DNA of 64,000 nt, from assembly GCF_030272615.1 (NCBI RefSeq), contig NC_081408.1, positions 407,928,889 through 407,992,888 of the forward strand, in the 5' to 3' direction. Both the position numbers and the translations under genes were made by a program. The notes under the pieces were generated by a model, which worked only from the letters and a program-made list of their open reading frames with translations, was not told the origin of the DNA and made no database searches. This DNA comes from Cryptomeria japonica (Eukaryota > Streptophyta > Pinopsida > Cupressales > Cupressaceae). Below are positions 55,130 through 64,000 of the stretch, in pieces. Numbering within the stretch: position 1 is the first letter of the stretch; every line of letters begins with the position of its first letter.

Positions 55130-55507
55130 TTGATCTACGATGACTTGTCCCTTGATAGATTTTATGTCAACATATTTGATATCAAACTCGCTTAGAATCA
55201 CAATCCATTTTGCTAGTCATCCTGTCAATGTGGCTTTGCTGAGCAAATACTTCAGAGGATCGATTTTAGCTATCAACTTGATGGAGTGAGATAGTAGATA
55301 GTGTCGTAGTTTTTGAGAAGAAAAAACTACTGCGAAGCATGCCTTTTCTGTTGATGAATAGTTAACCTCATATCCCACTAGTGTTCTGTTGATGTAGTAG
55401 ATGGCTCGTTCTTTTCCTTCCTTATCCTCTTGTACGAGCAAAACTCCTAATGATGCTTCGGTAGTTGATACATAGAGTAATAATGGTTTTCTTGGAATTG
55501 GTGACAT
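55130..55507 (-). pseudogene. Gypsy2 first RNase H
   Basis: PLLLYVSTTEASLGVLLVQE, ERAIYYINRTLVGYEVNYSS, FAVVFSSQKLRHYLLSHSIK and IDPLKYLLSKATLTG. The usual first Asp of gypsy RNase H is replaced by Ser/Thr (YVSTTEAS), as reported for Tat elements whose second RNase H takes over. A stop at about 55217 follows. Confidence 0.82.
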
Positions 55508-55519
55508 TAGAACATGTGG

Positions 55520-56497
55520 TTACATGAGATATGCCTTGATCTTGTTGAATGCTTCTTCACATTGATGGTCCCATTTGAAATTAACATGTTTGTGCAATAG
55601 GTGAGTAAATGGTTGACATTTATCTGCTAATTGAGCCACAAATCTCCTGATGGACTGGAGTCTTCCTTGTAGTGATCTCAGTTGATTGATATTCTTGGGA
55701 GATGTCATTTCCATGATTTCTTTTACCTTAGCTAGATCTACTTCGATTCCTCTTGCTGAAACAATGTATCCCAGTAGCTTTCTTGAAGTAACACCAAAGG
55801 CACATTTCTTAGGATTTAGCCTTAGCTTGTATTGTTCTAACCTGTCAAAGATCTTTTCTAGTATCTCTATATGTTCTTCTCTGTTGTATGATTTAGCTAA
55901 TATGTCATCCACATAGTCTTCCATGAATGTATGCATCATGTCATGAAATATAGTTGTCATAGCTCTTTGATATGTAGCACCTGCGTTCTTTAATCCAAAA
56001 GGCATGACATTCCAGCAGAAAGTACCCCATGGGCATGTAAAAGTTGTCTTTTCTTGATCTTCGGGTGCTATTTTGATCTGATTGTATCCAGAGAAACCAT
56101 CCATTAGAAAAAACATGGAGTGTCCAGTAGTTAAATCTACAATGATGTCGATGTTAGGCAAAGGAAAGTCGTCCTTTGGACATGCATTATTAAGATCTCT
56201 GAAGTCTGCGCATATTCTGATGCTTTTATCTGGTTTTGAAATAGGAACAATGTAAGATACCCATTGAGGATATGCTACAGGTCTAATGAATCCGACATCC
56301 AGTAATTTCTTTAGTTCTGCTTTGACTAGAAGAGCAATATGAGGATGCATTTTTCTTAATTTCTGTTTGACTGGTTTATCTCTTGGATTAACATTCAAGT
56401 GATGCATAATAAGCTCTGGATCTAACCTTGGCATGTCTACATATGACCAGGCAAAATTGATTTGCCTTTGTTGGAAGAATTCCACATATTGTTGCAT
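55520..56497 (-). CDS. Gypsy2 reverse transcriptase, open over 325 codons
   Basis: MQQYVEFFQQRQINFAWSYV, then LDVGFIRPVAYPQWVSYIVP, IRICADFRDLNNACPKDDFP, FFLMDGFSGYNQIKIAPEDQ, PWGTFCWNVMPFGLKNAGAT, the catalytic DYVDDILAKS, and GYIVSARGIEVDLAKVKEIM into the connection (HLLHKHVNFKWDHQCEEAF). All RT motifs look intact. It is a segment of a broken polyprotein; a stop at about 55520 separates it from RNase H. Confidence 0.9.
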   Translation of the reverse strand: MQQYVEFFQQRQINFAWSYVDMPRLDPELIMHHLNVNPRDKPVKQKLRKMHPHIALLVKAELKKLLDVGFIRPVAYPQWVSYIVPISKPDKSIRICADFRDLNNACPKDDFPLPNIDIIVDLTTGHSMFFLMDGFSGYNQIKIAPEDQEKTTFTCPWGTFCWNVMPFGLKNAGATYQRAMTTIFHDMMHTFMEDYVDDILAKSYNREEHIEILEKIFDRLEQYKLRLNPKKCAFGVTSRKLLGYIVSARGIEVDLAKVKEIMEMTSPKNINQLRSLQGRLQSIRRFVAQLADKCQPFTHLLHKHVNFKWDHQCEEAFNKIKAYLM

Positions 56498-56542
56498 TTC
56501 TACCTCTGATAGAGATGTTGTCGGATGAAGAATCTTTGGTTG

Positions 56543-58072
56543 CTATGTTGTGCCAATGTTAACTGCCTCTGTTGGTTCGATCAAAATGGATGATCTTTCT
56601 TGATAGTGCTTAGGTAAAGTGTCAAATCTCCCATCTTTCGGTGCCTCGAGGAGGTTTTCACCGTTAGATGCATCCTTTGTTTTTACTTTTTCCTGGTCTA
56701 ATGTTGCCAATGAATGGTTTTCAACATTAGACCTGATATTGTTTTCTTTATTTTCACTTTTGCGACTAGGAGATTTGGCACCCACTTGACTGGAAGATGC
56801 GTTGCTGAAATTCCCGGTGAGAGTTGTTACGGGTTCGCTTGTGTTAAGACATACAGATATGGCATGGTCGTTTGGAAAGGTATCAATGGCGGTATGTCCT
56901 TCATTTTCCCAATCAATAAGCTCGGGGTGGATTAGAGGTAAGGGATCTTCAGGTTGGTATGTTTCAAGGGTTTCAAGAGTCATGATGGAGGTATCAAAGT
57001 TTTCAATATGTGTGTCGGTGTCTAGAACAGTACTCTCGTTAGAGTGATCTCGCGTAAGAAGTTCCTGATTGTCCTTGGTTAAGTCCAAGTTAGCCAAATG
57101 TGATTCTAATTCAAGTGAACTAGTTCCTGACGTTTGTCCTGCATACATGTGAACTATATCGACTTCTATATCTCCTTCAAAGCATTTTTCTTCAACTGAG
57201 AGTGATAGGAATCCCATTCTCATTCATTAGAATCTATATCAATTGCAGCTTGTAGTCTACAGATTTGGTCATATAGCATTTCTTTTTCTTTTCTGGCTAT
57301 ACTTTTTCTTCTTTCATATTCAACCTCTTCAGGACCGAGATTGAGTTTTGTCAACTTTTCTATGAGTTATCCTGAACTTATATTAGCTTCTTTCTTGTTT
57401 TGATTGAGATTTAAGGCTTTTTGAGAGATGTTTTTAGTTGGTTTCTCTTGTTGATTTGAAACTTGTTTATTTTGCCATTTTGTGTTTGCTTGTGCTTTTG
57501 CTTAACTGATTTTTCTTCCCTTTCAATTGCCAGTTGTTCTTATCTGTTTTCGTATTCCTCTTGTTGTTGACTAAAAGATGTGTCTTCCGGTATAGTGACT
57601 TGTCCATACCCTAAACCTGCTTTGTCTGTAGTTTGCTGAGTATGAGGCTGAATAGGTTTTGAGATACCTTCCTTTCTTTTTCCTATAGGGCCTGTCCTAG
57701 CGTATCCCATCTTTCTAAGAATGTTGAATCCTTTTCCATATTTTTCTGTAGGTATTTTGACATTGTTGACTTCTTATTGAACTTCTTCATCTTTGTATAG
57801 CCACTGTAGCACATCTTTGTCTTATGTTTCCTCTGATAAGGTTCCAACACTAATGAATGCTTCACAATTGGTTGTTGTTTAGAGCTTGATGGTTTTTCCA
57901 AGGATTTAGGAGAAAGTGGTAATTGTGATATTGAGTATTCTTCGTTCCCTTGATTGCTTAGCTGCATTTGTTTTTCCATACTTGATAGAATAGAGGCGAA
58001 TGATTTTTCCGTGGATTGTGTGCTTGAAGATGTTACCTCCCTGTTATGTGGAACAATTACTTCTTGACCCAT
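56543..58072 (-). pseudogene. Gypsy2 protease-RT linker
   Basis: The acidic frame 56543-57223 (LPLIHPELIDWENEG, RFDTLPKHYQERSSILIEPT) is collinear with 3717-4388 in Gypsy1. The basic, Ser/Gln-rich part 57683-58072 (MGQEVIVPHNREVTSS) matches Gypsy1's SLVPHNKEAQASS. Between them lie lysine-rich stretches with stops. Confidence 0.75.
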
Positions 58073-58229
58073 TTTTAGATTGTTGCAATATTGGAATGGA
58101 TTTGCATCTGCAGATATTGTGATTTATTTTCCTTCGCAGGGAAATTTTACACATTGATGATAGGTTGATGGGACAACTTGCAAGTCATGTATCCATGGTC
58201 TCCCTAGGAGCACATTATATGATAGGTCC
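58073..58229 (-). pseudogene. Gypsy2 protease C-terminus, truncated
   Basis: Minus-strand [20 protein letters not shown] then [13 protein letters not shown]. The active-site half is missing because the sequence switches at 58229/58230 to another element's LTR. Confidence 0.78.
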
Positions 58230-59207
58230 TGTAGACACCTAAAATTAACATTTGATTAATTTAAGCCTATCAACATAATTAATTAGCTTAATTGTGTTAT
58301 CCTTATTCCTCTCAGAATCAATTAAATCTAATTTAATTAATCCTGTCACTATAGTCCAATAATTAATTTATCAAATAAATTAATTTCTCCTATTCTTCTA
58401 AAGTCCTCTCAATAATTATTTCGTCTAAAACCCACTCAGTTAATTAATTCTAATTAATTAACCTAGTCATGTGATTCCTACAAATCACTTTTCCTAATCC
58501 CACTCAACCTAATTAATCCTCCTTGAATCTCTCATAATCATGATTATCATTATTCTCCAATTTTTAATTCCCACTCATGTCACATCAAACTTTGAATCTC
58601 CCAAAGAGATTCAAATTTCTTTGAATCCCTCAATGCATCCTTATTTTGGAATTTTTAATTCCTCAAGTTTGAAATTCAAATTTCTCCCCCCTTTTTCCAA
58701 AGGAATTTTATATTCCTGTTTATTTTCCCAAGGCACCCTTGATCCATGCCTTCTATCCAAAATCAATCTCAACCCTTCATAATCAAATCAATCTTGACCC
58801 TCCATTGGCCTTCTCCAATCTATAAATTGGAGCCAATTATCCTCACAAAAGGATCCACTTCTCATGCATCCTCATGCTACTCTATTCTCCTCTCATCCTC
58901 TTCTAATCCTTACTCAAATCTAATAATCCAATAATCCATCAATCCACTTACCTTGTTGAGCACAAGGAGAGCAATCCACATTCACTCATCTCTCTCCAAC
59001 TCTCCATTTGTCAAACTTTGGAGCTAGCAAAGTTCGTGGAGGCAAGGAGGACAAGGAAGAACTACTTGCAATGGGAGCTTCATGAGTATACTTATGTTTT
59101 ATTTTGTTTTCGTGATGTTCTTGTTCAAATCTTTCTTGATATCTCATTTAAATGGTTTTTGTGTTTATTGAATGCTAATCAGGCACTAACCATCTTATTG
59201 TGAGACA
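58230..59207 (+). repeat. 5' LTR of the plus-strand element (978 bp)
   Basis: Runs from TGTAGACACC to TTGTGAGACA, adjacent to the PBS-like site. The first part resembles the Gypsy2 and Gypsy1 LTR starts. A TATA-like 'ctataaattgg' lies at about 58819, upstream of the probable transcription start. Confidence 0.8.
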
Positions 59208-59211
59208 TTTT

Positions 59212-59231
59212 TGGCACGCCCGGTGGGACCC
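59212..59231 (+). promoter_or_regulatory. PBS-like site of the plus-strand element
   Basis: TGGCACGCCCGGTGGGACCC, four bases after the LTR. It resembles Gypsy1's TGGCACCCACCGTGGGGCTC in place and form, but I cannot assign a tRNA with confidence. Confidence 0.55.
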
Positions 59232-59279
59232 ACGTCCCTGAATTTAGCCTCTTTTTGCAAGTTTTTATGAATTTTTTCG

Positions 59280-59640
59280 CAGGTTCACGTATCAGTGCGA
59301 GCGCACGCGCATTAACACGACCGTTTCTGGATCAGCACGACCACCTCGGGTTCGGCGCAACCGCAGGAAAAATTTCAAAATTTTGGGTGCCACTATGTTT
59401 CAATGCGACCGCCTTGGCTTCAGTGTGTCCACCCAGAAAAATTCTTCTATCTCCTCCTCATTCTTCCTCTTCTTCATTCTTCTCTCTTCTCGCTTCTGTT
59501 TTTGTTTCAGCGCGACCGCTCTGCGATTAGCGCAAGCGTTTCTGTGAAAATTTGAATTTGAAATTTTTAGGTGATAACTTTAGTTGTATCAGCGCAAGCG
59601 CCTGCTAATCAGTGCGACTGCATTTTTTTTGTTTCTGTTT
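59280..59640 (+). repeat. Degenerate GCGCGACCGC motif block
   Basis: Scattered words such as agtgcgagcgc, cacgaccgt, agcacgaccac, ggcgcaaccgc, aatgcgaccgc, agcgcgaccgc, agcgcaagcg and agtgcgactgc recur through AT-rich sequence immediately after the PBS. It is positionally analogous to block 2 of Gypsy1. Confidence 0.65.
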
Positions 59641-61029
59641 AAATTTTAAAATTTATTATGTTTTTTAGTCATATCTTCTTTATCTTAATTATGTTTTCCT
59701 CCAAACTCCACTAGATCCCCCACAATTTCATTTTGCACATTTCCTTCCTTGGGGACCTTATCCCAGATTCCACTTTTTGAAGCCCAAAATCCCACATTCC
59801 TCTATTTTTAGGGTTTTCCATAACTCCTTCCACTTTTATCCAATCACCTCCAAATTTTCCCATATTGTCTATCTCCAACTTTTGCTTCTTTGTCCCTCTT
59901 GGACAAATTTTTCCATTCCTTCACCTCTCCTCCAAAATCCCCATTTTATGCTTGCCTATCCCTTGGAAAGTGGCAAAAAACCTAGTCAAACCCCATTTAC
60001 CCATCAAAGTTTCCTCCAAATCCACATTTGTCATTAGTAGAAAAGTTTTTATTCGTATTTTTCTACTCATTCCTAAAAAATAAAAAATAAAAATATTTTT
60101 GTCATTTTGTTGTCTTTTTGCAGGACACTTGTTGAAGACTTCATTTTCAAACTACTAATCAAGTTGTTTTGCAGGTTGCCTTAGAAAATCCGACCAAACA
60201 TTGTGTTTTTCTTAAATTATTCTGGACACCTAGATCTAATTAGGGGTAAAAGAACTCTTGCTTTTTGTGTTTGAGGAAAGTGTAGAGGTAGGAGAGTATG
60301 CTCTTGTCTACATAGACAATCAGAAATCCCGACCCTCGAACCTTTTCTTGTTTGATAGCATGCTTACCCTTAGCGGGCCTGCCCTCCCAACTTGCTCTTT
60401 GAGAAGGTAAGAGGGGAACGACCCAAGTGAGTACACCCAAACCTGAGGTTCCCAACTCACTATAATAAATAGGCCATTGACTACGAAAGGGTCAATGGTT
60501 GGGGCTATATGAGAGTTCACTCTCACATTGGGTGCTTAGTAGGATCTTAGAGATCTCAATCATGCTTGTGTGACTACTAAGTTCTTGGTGCTTCATTGGG
60601 CTACAGGCTTCAATTGCGCTTGTGCAACTATGAAGGGTAGCTCCTAATGGGAAGACTTACTAAACACCTTGTGCATGGTGGCCAAAAACCTTCTAGTCAT
60701 TGGTGCAGGAGGTTGGACCTCCGAAGCCGCCCATATTTTTACAGCCCTTAGTAGAGACACAAAGTTCGCCATGAGGAGTTTTCATGGGAATTGATGCTTG
60801 GCTGCCCCGAAGAAGTGAGTGTCATGGATGGGAGCTAGTGGGGTCAAGCATCTAAGTGTCCGCTCTGGGTAAGCGTAGCTAGGAAACCAATTGGGATCCA
60901 TTGACTATTGTCTTTTCTCACCATAAGATATGTTGTGAAGGAGCATGAGTGTCTTTTGAGTCTAACTTCTTTCGACCATTGTGTTTTCTTTACTTGACAT
61001 CTCTTGCCAAGTCCATCCCCCACAACCAA

Positions 61030-61590
61030 TCAATCATCCCTCTTTCCAAATTCCATCTTACCATCATAATCTATTTCTATCTATCCAAGAAACTCTCCAA
61101 CCCCCAATCCACTTTCATCCATTCAAACAATCATCCTTCCTCAACTAATATTCATTCTTCCTCCAATCCAACCAATCAAACCAATTCCAATCAATCAAAT
61201 CCATCCATCTTCCTAATCCAATTCAATCCAATCTAATCCAATTCAACCCAATCCAATCTAATCCAATTCAAACCAAATCCAATCCAACTAATCTAATCCA
61301 ATCAAGTCCTAATCTAAGGACTCATCCAATTCCAATCCAAATCAACCAATCCAATCAAATCAAGTCCTAATCCAAGGATCAATCCAATCCATTCAATCAA
61401 TCATCCAATCTAATCAAATCAAGTCCTAATCCAAAGACCATTCCAATCCAATCAAGTCAATTCCAATCCAAATAAAAAATCCAAATCAAATCAAATCTAA
61501 TCCATCATCATTCCAAGCCAAGTCTTAATCCATCATCATTCCAAGCCAAGTCATAATCCTCATCTTCATTTAACATTATCTTCTAATCCT
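61030..61590 (+). repeat. CAATC/CCAAT-type low-complexity tract
   Basis: Dense 'aatccaat' and 'caatcaa' words, almost no G on the plus strand. It includes a roughly 29-bp direct repeat (AATCCATCATCATTCCAAGC and following bases) repeated once between about 61498 and 61557. Confidence 0.8.
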
Positions 61591-61601
61591 TCACTCTCAA
61601 C

Positions 61602-62515
61602 ATGACTACCCATAATTTCAAAGCTTGGTATGAGAAGATGCTCATAGAAATTCACAAACCTGCCTACCAAGTTAATCCCATAATCTCCCACTCTCCTATC
61701 ATACCTTCACCCATTCCATCTCAACACATTGCACCCAATCCTGATCTATACCATATCTCTTATCCTTCCTCTACCTTCGACAAGGGAAATCCATCTTATT
61801 CCCCATCCATATCTCCATCTCATTCCCCATCCATATCTTCATATTATCCCCCATCGACATACTCCTCTAATCCAATATGTATACCTCCATCTCCCCCCCA
61901 TCTACATCCCAATTCCCATCCTTCTACAACACATACATTACCTCTACTCCCCATCCAAACCCTTTACTCCATAGTCCTCCAATCATTAATCTTAATCCTC
62001 CATCTAATCCTAATATATCCAATTCCAATCCTAATCCTAATCCTCCATCTAAACCCAATCCTAATCCTCCATCTAATCCTAATCCTCCAAAATCCATATT
62101 GTCCACGTCCTCCAAATCCATCATCCATAATCTTATCCAAGACATGCTAGCAAAGGAGACAAAATCCTCACCTCAAAGCAAAGTGGCTAAGTCTCCTCAA
62201 GTCCTTCATCCACCCCAATCACCTCCACCTCAAAACAAATCCCAATCCCCCACACTTAATGATACCCCCATTTCTCCATCTACTCACATCAAATCTTTCG
62301 TATCTTCCTCCATCACACAATCCCCACAACTCCAAACATGCCAAAAGCTTGTTCCAAAGCATGCTACTATAGAAACCTCTCCATCTCATGATCCAATCAT
62401 CCCTCCTGCTCCATCTCATGATAATCTCTCTTGTCAAGATCAAAGTATCCCTTCATCTCCATGTCATGATCCCAATCCATCCACACTTGAAAATAATAAT
62501 TTTAGCTATTTTTAA
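61602..62515 (+). pseudogene. Pro/Asn/Ser-rich protein at the gag position, frameshifted
   Basis: Starts MTTHNFKAWYEKMLIEIHKP (61602), then a Ser/Pro/Tyr-rich stretch. A frame change near 61880-61950 leads into the frame ending at 62515: NPPSNPNISNSNPNPNPPSK, then IIHNLIQDMLAKETKSSPQS, repeated PSHDP/PCHDP motifs and the end ENNNFSYF. I do not recognise a domain. The position suggests a reduced gag. The composition follows the G-poor strand bias, so the coding status is uncertain. Confidence 0.4.
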
Positions 62516-62542
62516 TTCCTCACATAATTAATTATGATTCTG

Positions 62543-62979
62543 ATCATGTCTTATACAAGATGAATTCTTCCTAAAACCAGACGTTGTGATCAATCATGTC
62601 TTATACGAGATGAATCCTTCCTGAAACCAGACGCTTTGATCATGTCTTATACAGGATGAATCCTTCCTGAAACCAGACATTGTGATCAATCATGTCTTAT
62701 ACAGGATGAATCCTTCCTGAAACTAGACGCTCTGATCATGTCTTATATAGGATGAATCCTTCCTGAAACCAGACGCTCTGATCATGTCTTATAGAGGATG
62801 AATCCTTCCTGAAACCAGACACTCTGATCATGTCTTATACAGGATGAATCCTTCCTAAAACTAGATGCTCTGATCATGTCTTATACAAGATGAATCCTTC
62901 CTGAAACTAGATGCTCTGATCATGTCTTATACAGGATGAATCCTTCCTAGAACTAGATGCTCTGATCATGTCTTATACA
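62543..62979 (+). repeat. 46-bp tandem array, nine full units and one partial
   Basis: Nine units beginning ATCATGTCTTATAC, seven of 46 bp and two of 50 bp (units 1 and 3, which carry an extra 'atca'), then a partial tenth from 62965. Each contains AGGATGAATCCT, an inverted repeat. The array is bracketed by a direct repeat 'tttttaattcctcaca(t/c)aattaatta' (about 62510 and 62990). Confidence 0.95.
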
Positions 62980-64000
62980 CAATTAATTATTTTTAATTCC
63001 TCACACAATTAATTAATTAATTATGTTAATTCAAATTCTCCTCAATATTAATTAAATATAATTAATATTGTCACTCGTGTGTAAACCCCTCATCCCCTTG
63101 CACTCTACACTTGGGGGAAAGCTTCATCCACACAATCCTCCCATCCATCTACATCATATCTTAGTCCATTCTCATATCCTATCTTTGATCTTGACATTCC
63201 TATCCACATCCTCCATCTCATATCCCTCATCCTATCAAAATAAATCCTCCATTCCTATCTTTCATCTTGATCATATAAGAGGCAAACTAATGTATATGCA
63301 TGCATGCTTTGGAGCATTCAAGCCTTAACCCTCTACCATCCATATCCATTACACATTATCTTTCAAACTCATACATCTTTATCCACCATTCTTGCATCCT
63401 TAATTCCACTACCTCTAGTGTGCGGCATTGCACTCCCTTGCAGCATAGTCCTTGGGTCTCCATTACCCTACCCTCCATCCTTCATTCCTTTATTTCCTAT
63501 CCATATCCATCCACTTAATCCATCTATCCGAATAATAACCCCCTCCTATCCAAACAAATCCCTCATCCATCTATCCTCTTACCAATCCTTGGTTCTCCCT
63601 TGTCATTAGTTCCATTCAATCAAATCCTATCCACCAATCCACCCCATCCAATCCAATTTATAATCCAATCCTATCTTATCCAATCATCTCTTCCAATTCA
63701 ATCATTAATCCCATCCTCAATCCAATCCTATTCAATCATCCATCCTCCTTTTCATCCTATCTAATCATTTATCCTCCTCCCAATCCTATCCAATCCATCA
63801 AACTGAGCTTTCCCCATCTACCTGAGCTCGCACTAACTTGTGCCAAATCCAAGCACCCATCCATACTACATTAATCAAATCCAAGTAACAATCCTCTCAT
63901 CTGCAGATCTTGCACATCCAACTTGTCTTTTGTCATTCATCAATCAATCCATCACCTGCCCATCGGGATATATCCTTCCCTAGTCCGACAGTTTATCCAA
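62980..64000 (+). other. AT/C-rich tail, no gene seen
   Basis: Starts with taattaat-rich sequence loosely like the LTR's first 150 bp, then G-poor, C-rich sequence with CAATCC-type words again at 63600-63800. No pol motif and no clear second LTR before the window ends. Confidence 0.5.

Larger units (their letters stand above)
50447..58229 (-). mobile_element. Gypsy2: Tat-type gypsy element cut in its protease
   Basis: A minus-strand paralogue of Gypsy1: 3' LTR (50447-51453), PPT, a 1.9-kb 3' UTR with a 46-bp repeat array, integrase, second RNase H, RNase H, RT, the acidic linker and the protease C-terminus. It stops abruptly at 58229, where the plus-strand element's LTR begins, so gag, leader and 5' LTR should reappear right of the window if this is a nested insertion. 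Confidence 0.85.
59208..61590 (+). other. Leader of the plus-strand element
   Basis: No credible ORF over 2.4 kb. It holds a GC-motif block (59280-59640), a segment shared with Gypsy1's leader (about 60375-60475), a further G-containing stretch to about 60960, then a very G-poor run of CAATC-type words (61030-61590). Confidence 0.65.
58230..64000 (+). mobile_element. Plus-strand gypsy-type element inserted in Gypsy2, right end outside the window
   Basis: A 978-bp LTR (58230-59207) is followed by a PBS-like site and a leader related to Gypsy1's. Then come a Pro/Asn/Ser-rich ORF (61602-62515) and the 46-bp array (62543-62979). No protease, RT or integrase appears in 4.8 kb of internal sequence, so it is either non-autonomous or has its pol further right. 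The predicted target duplication is GGTCC (58225-58229). Confidence 0.75.

Noticed and set aside
59255-60083. Plus-strand ORFs of 70-90 codons in the element leader
   Set aside because: They overlap the motif block and low-complexity sequence and show no recognisable domain.
62543-62979. CRISPR-like regular repeats
   Set aside because: Units are head-to-tail with no spacers, units diverge, and the context is a plant retroelement.
62980-63090. Second LTR of the plus-strand element right after the array
   Set aside because: Only loose taattaaat-type similarity to the first LTR; no TGTAGACACC start and no purine tract.

Overview
The window looks like a slice of a large, repeat-rich seed-plant nuclear genome, most likely a gymnosperm. 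This is inferred from one plant cytochrome c gene stretched over 9.6 kb by a very long intron and surrounded by old, nested LTR retrotransposons, LINE remnants and a SINE. I see no bacterial, organellar or rRNA/tRNA genes. Host coding content is one gene: cytochrome c on the minus strand (exons 34655-34766, 34433-34566 and 25175-25267), intact, 112 codons, with canonical splice sites.

Left part (1-25 kb): a nest of retroelements. A minus-strand Ty3/gypsy element of the Tat type with two RNase H domains ('Gypsy1', 1-12466) runs from its integrase through RT, protease, gag and a 3-kb leader to a tRNA-Lys-type primer site and its 5' LTR. It abuts, without a gap, a truncated LTR of a minus-strand Ty1/copia element (12467-19464), so Gypsy1 probably landed inside the copia 3' LTR. 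The copia element in turn abuts a decayed plus-strand gypsy relic (19465-21350), which also carries a compact three-headed SINE with 12-bp target duplications. A chromovirus integrase/chromodomain scrap lies at 22229-22835.

Middle (25-36 kb): the cytochrome c gene. Intron 2 holds a 5'-truncated LINE with a RNase H domain and an unrecognised 233-aa ORF in its 3' region, plus several local duplications. A second LINE fragment (RT) lies about 0.5 kb upstream of the gene.

35.9-50.1 kb: a chromovirus in LTR-internal-LTR-internal-LTR form, three about 1635-bp LTRs and two internal domains, bounded as one unit by a single 5-bp target duplication TGGTC. Both internal copies share some disabling changes.

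50.4-64 kb: a second minus-strand Tat-type element ('Gypsy2', 3' LTR 50447-51453) is cut inside its protease at 58229 by the 5' LTR of a plus-strand relative (LTR 58230-59207). That relative has a long leader, a Pro/Asn/Ser-rich ORF and a 46-bp tandem array, and runs off the right edge. Gypsy2 carries the same 46-bp repeat upstream of its 3' LTR. Gypsy1 and the plus-strand element share leader sequence, and both have leaders studded with short GC-rich motifs, against an AT-rich background.
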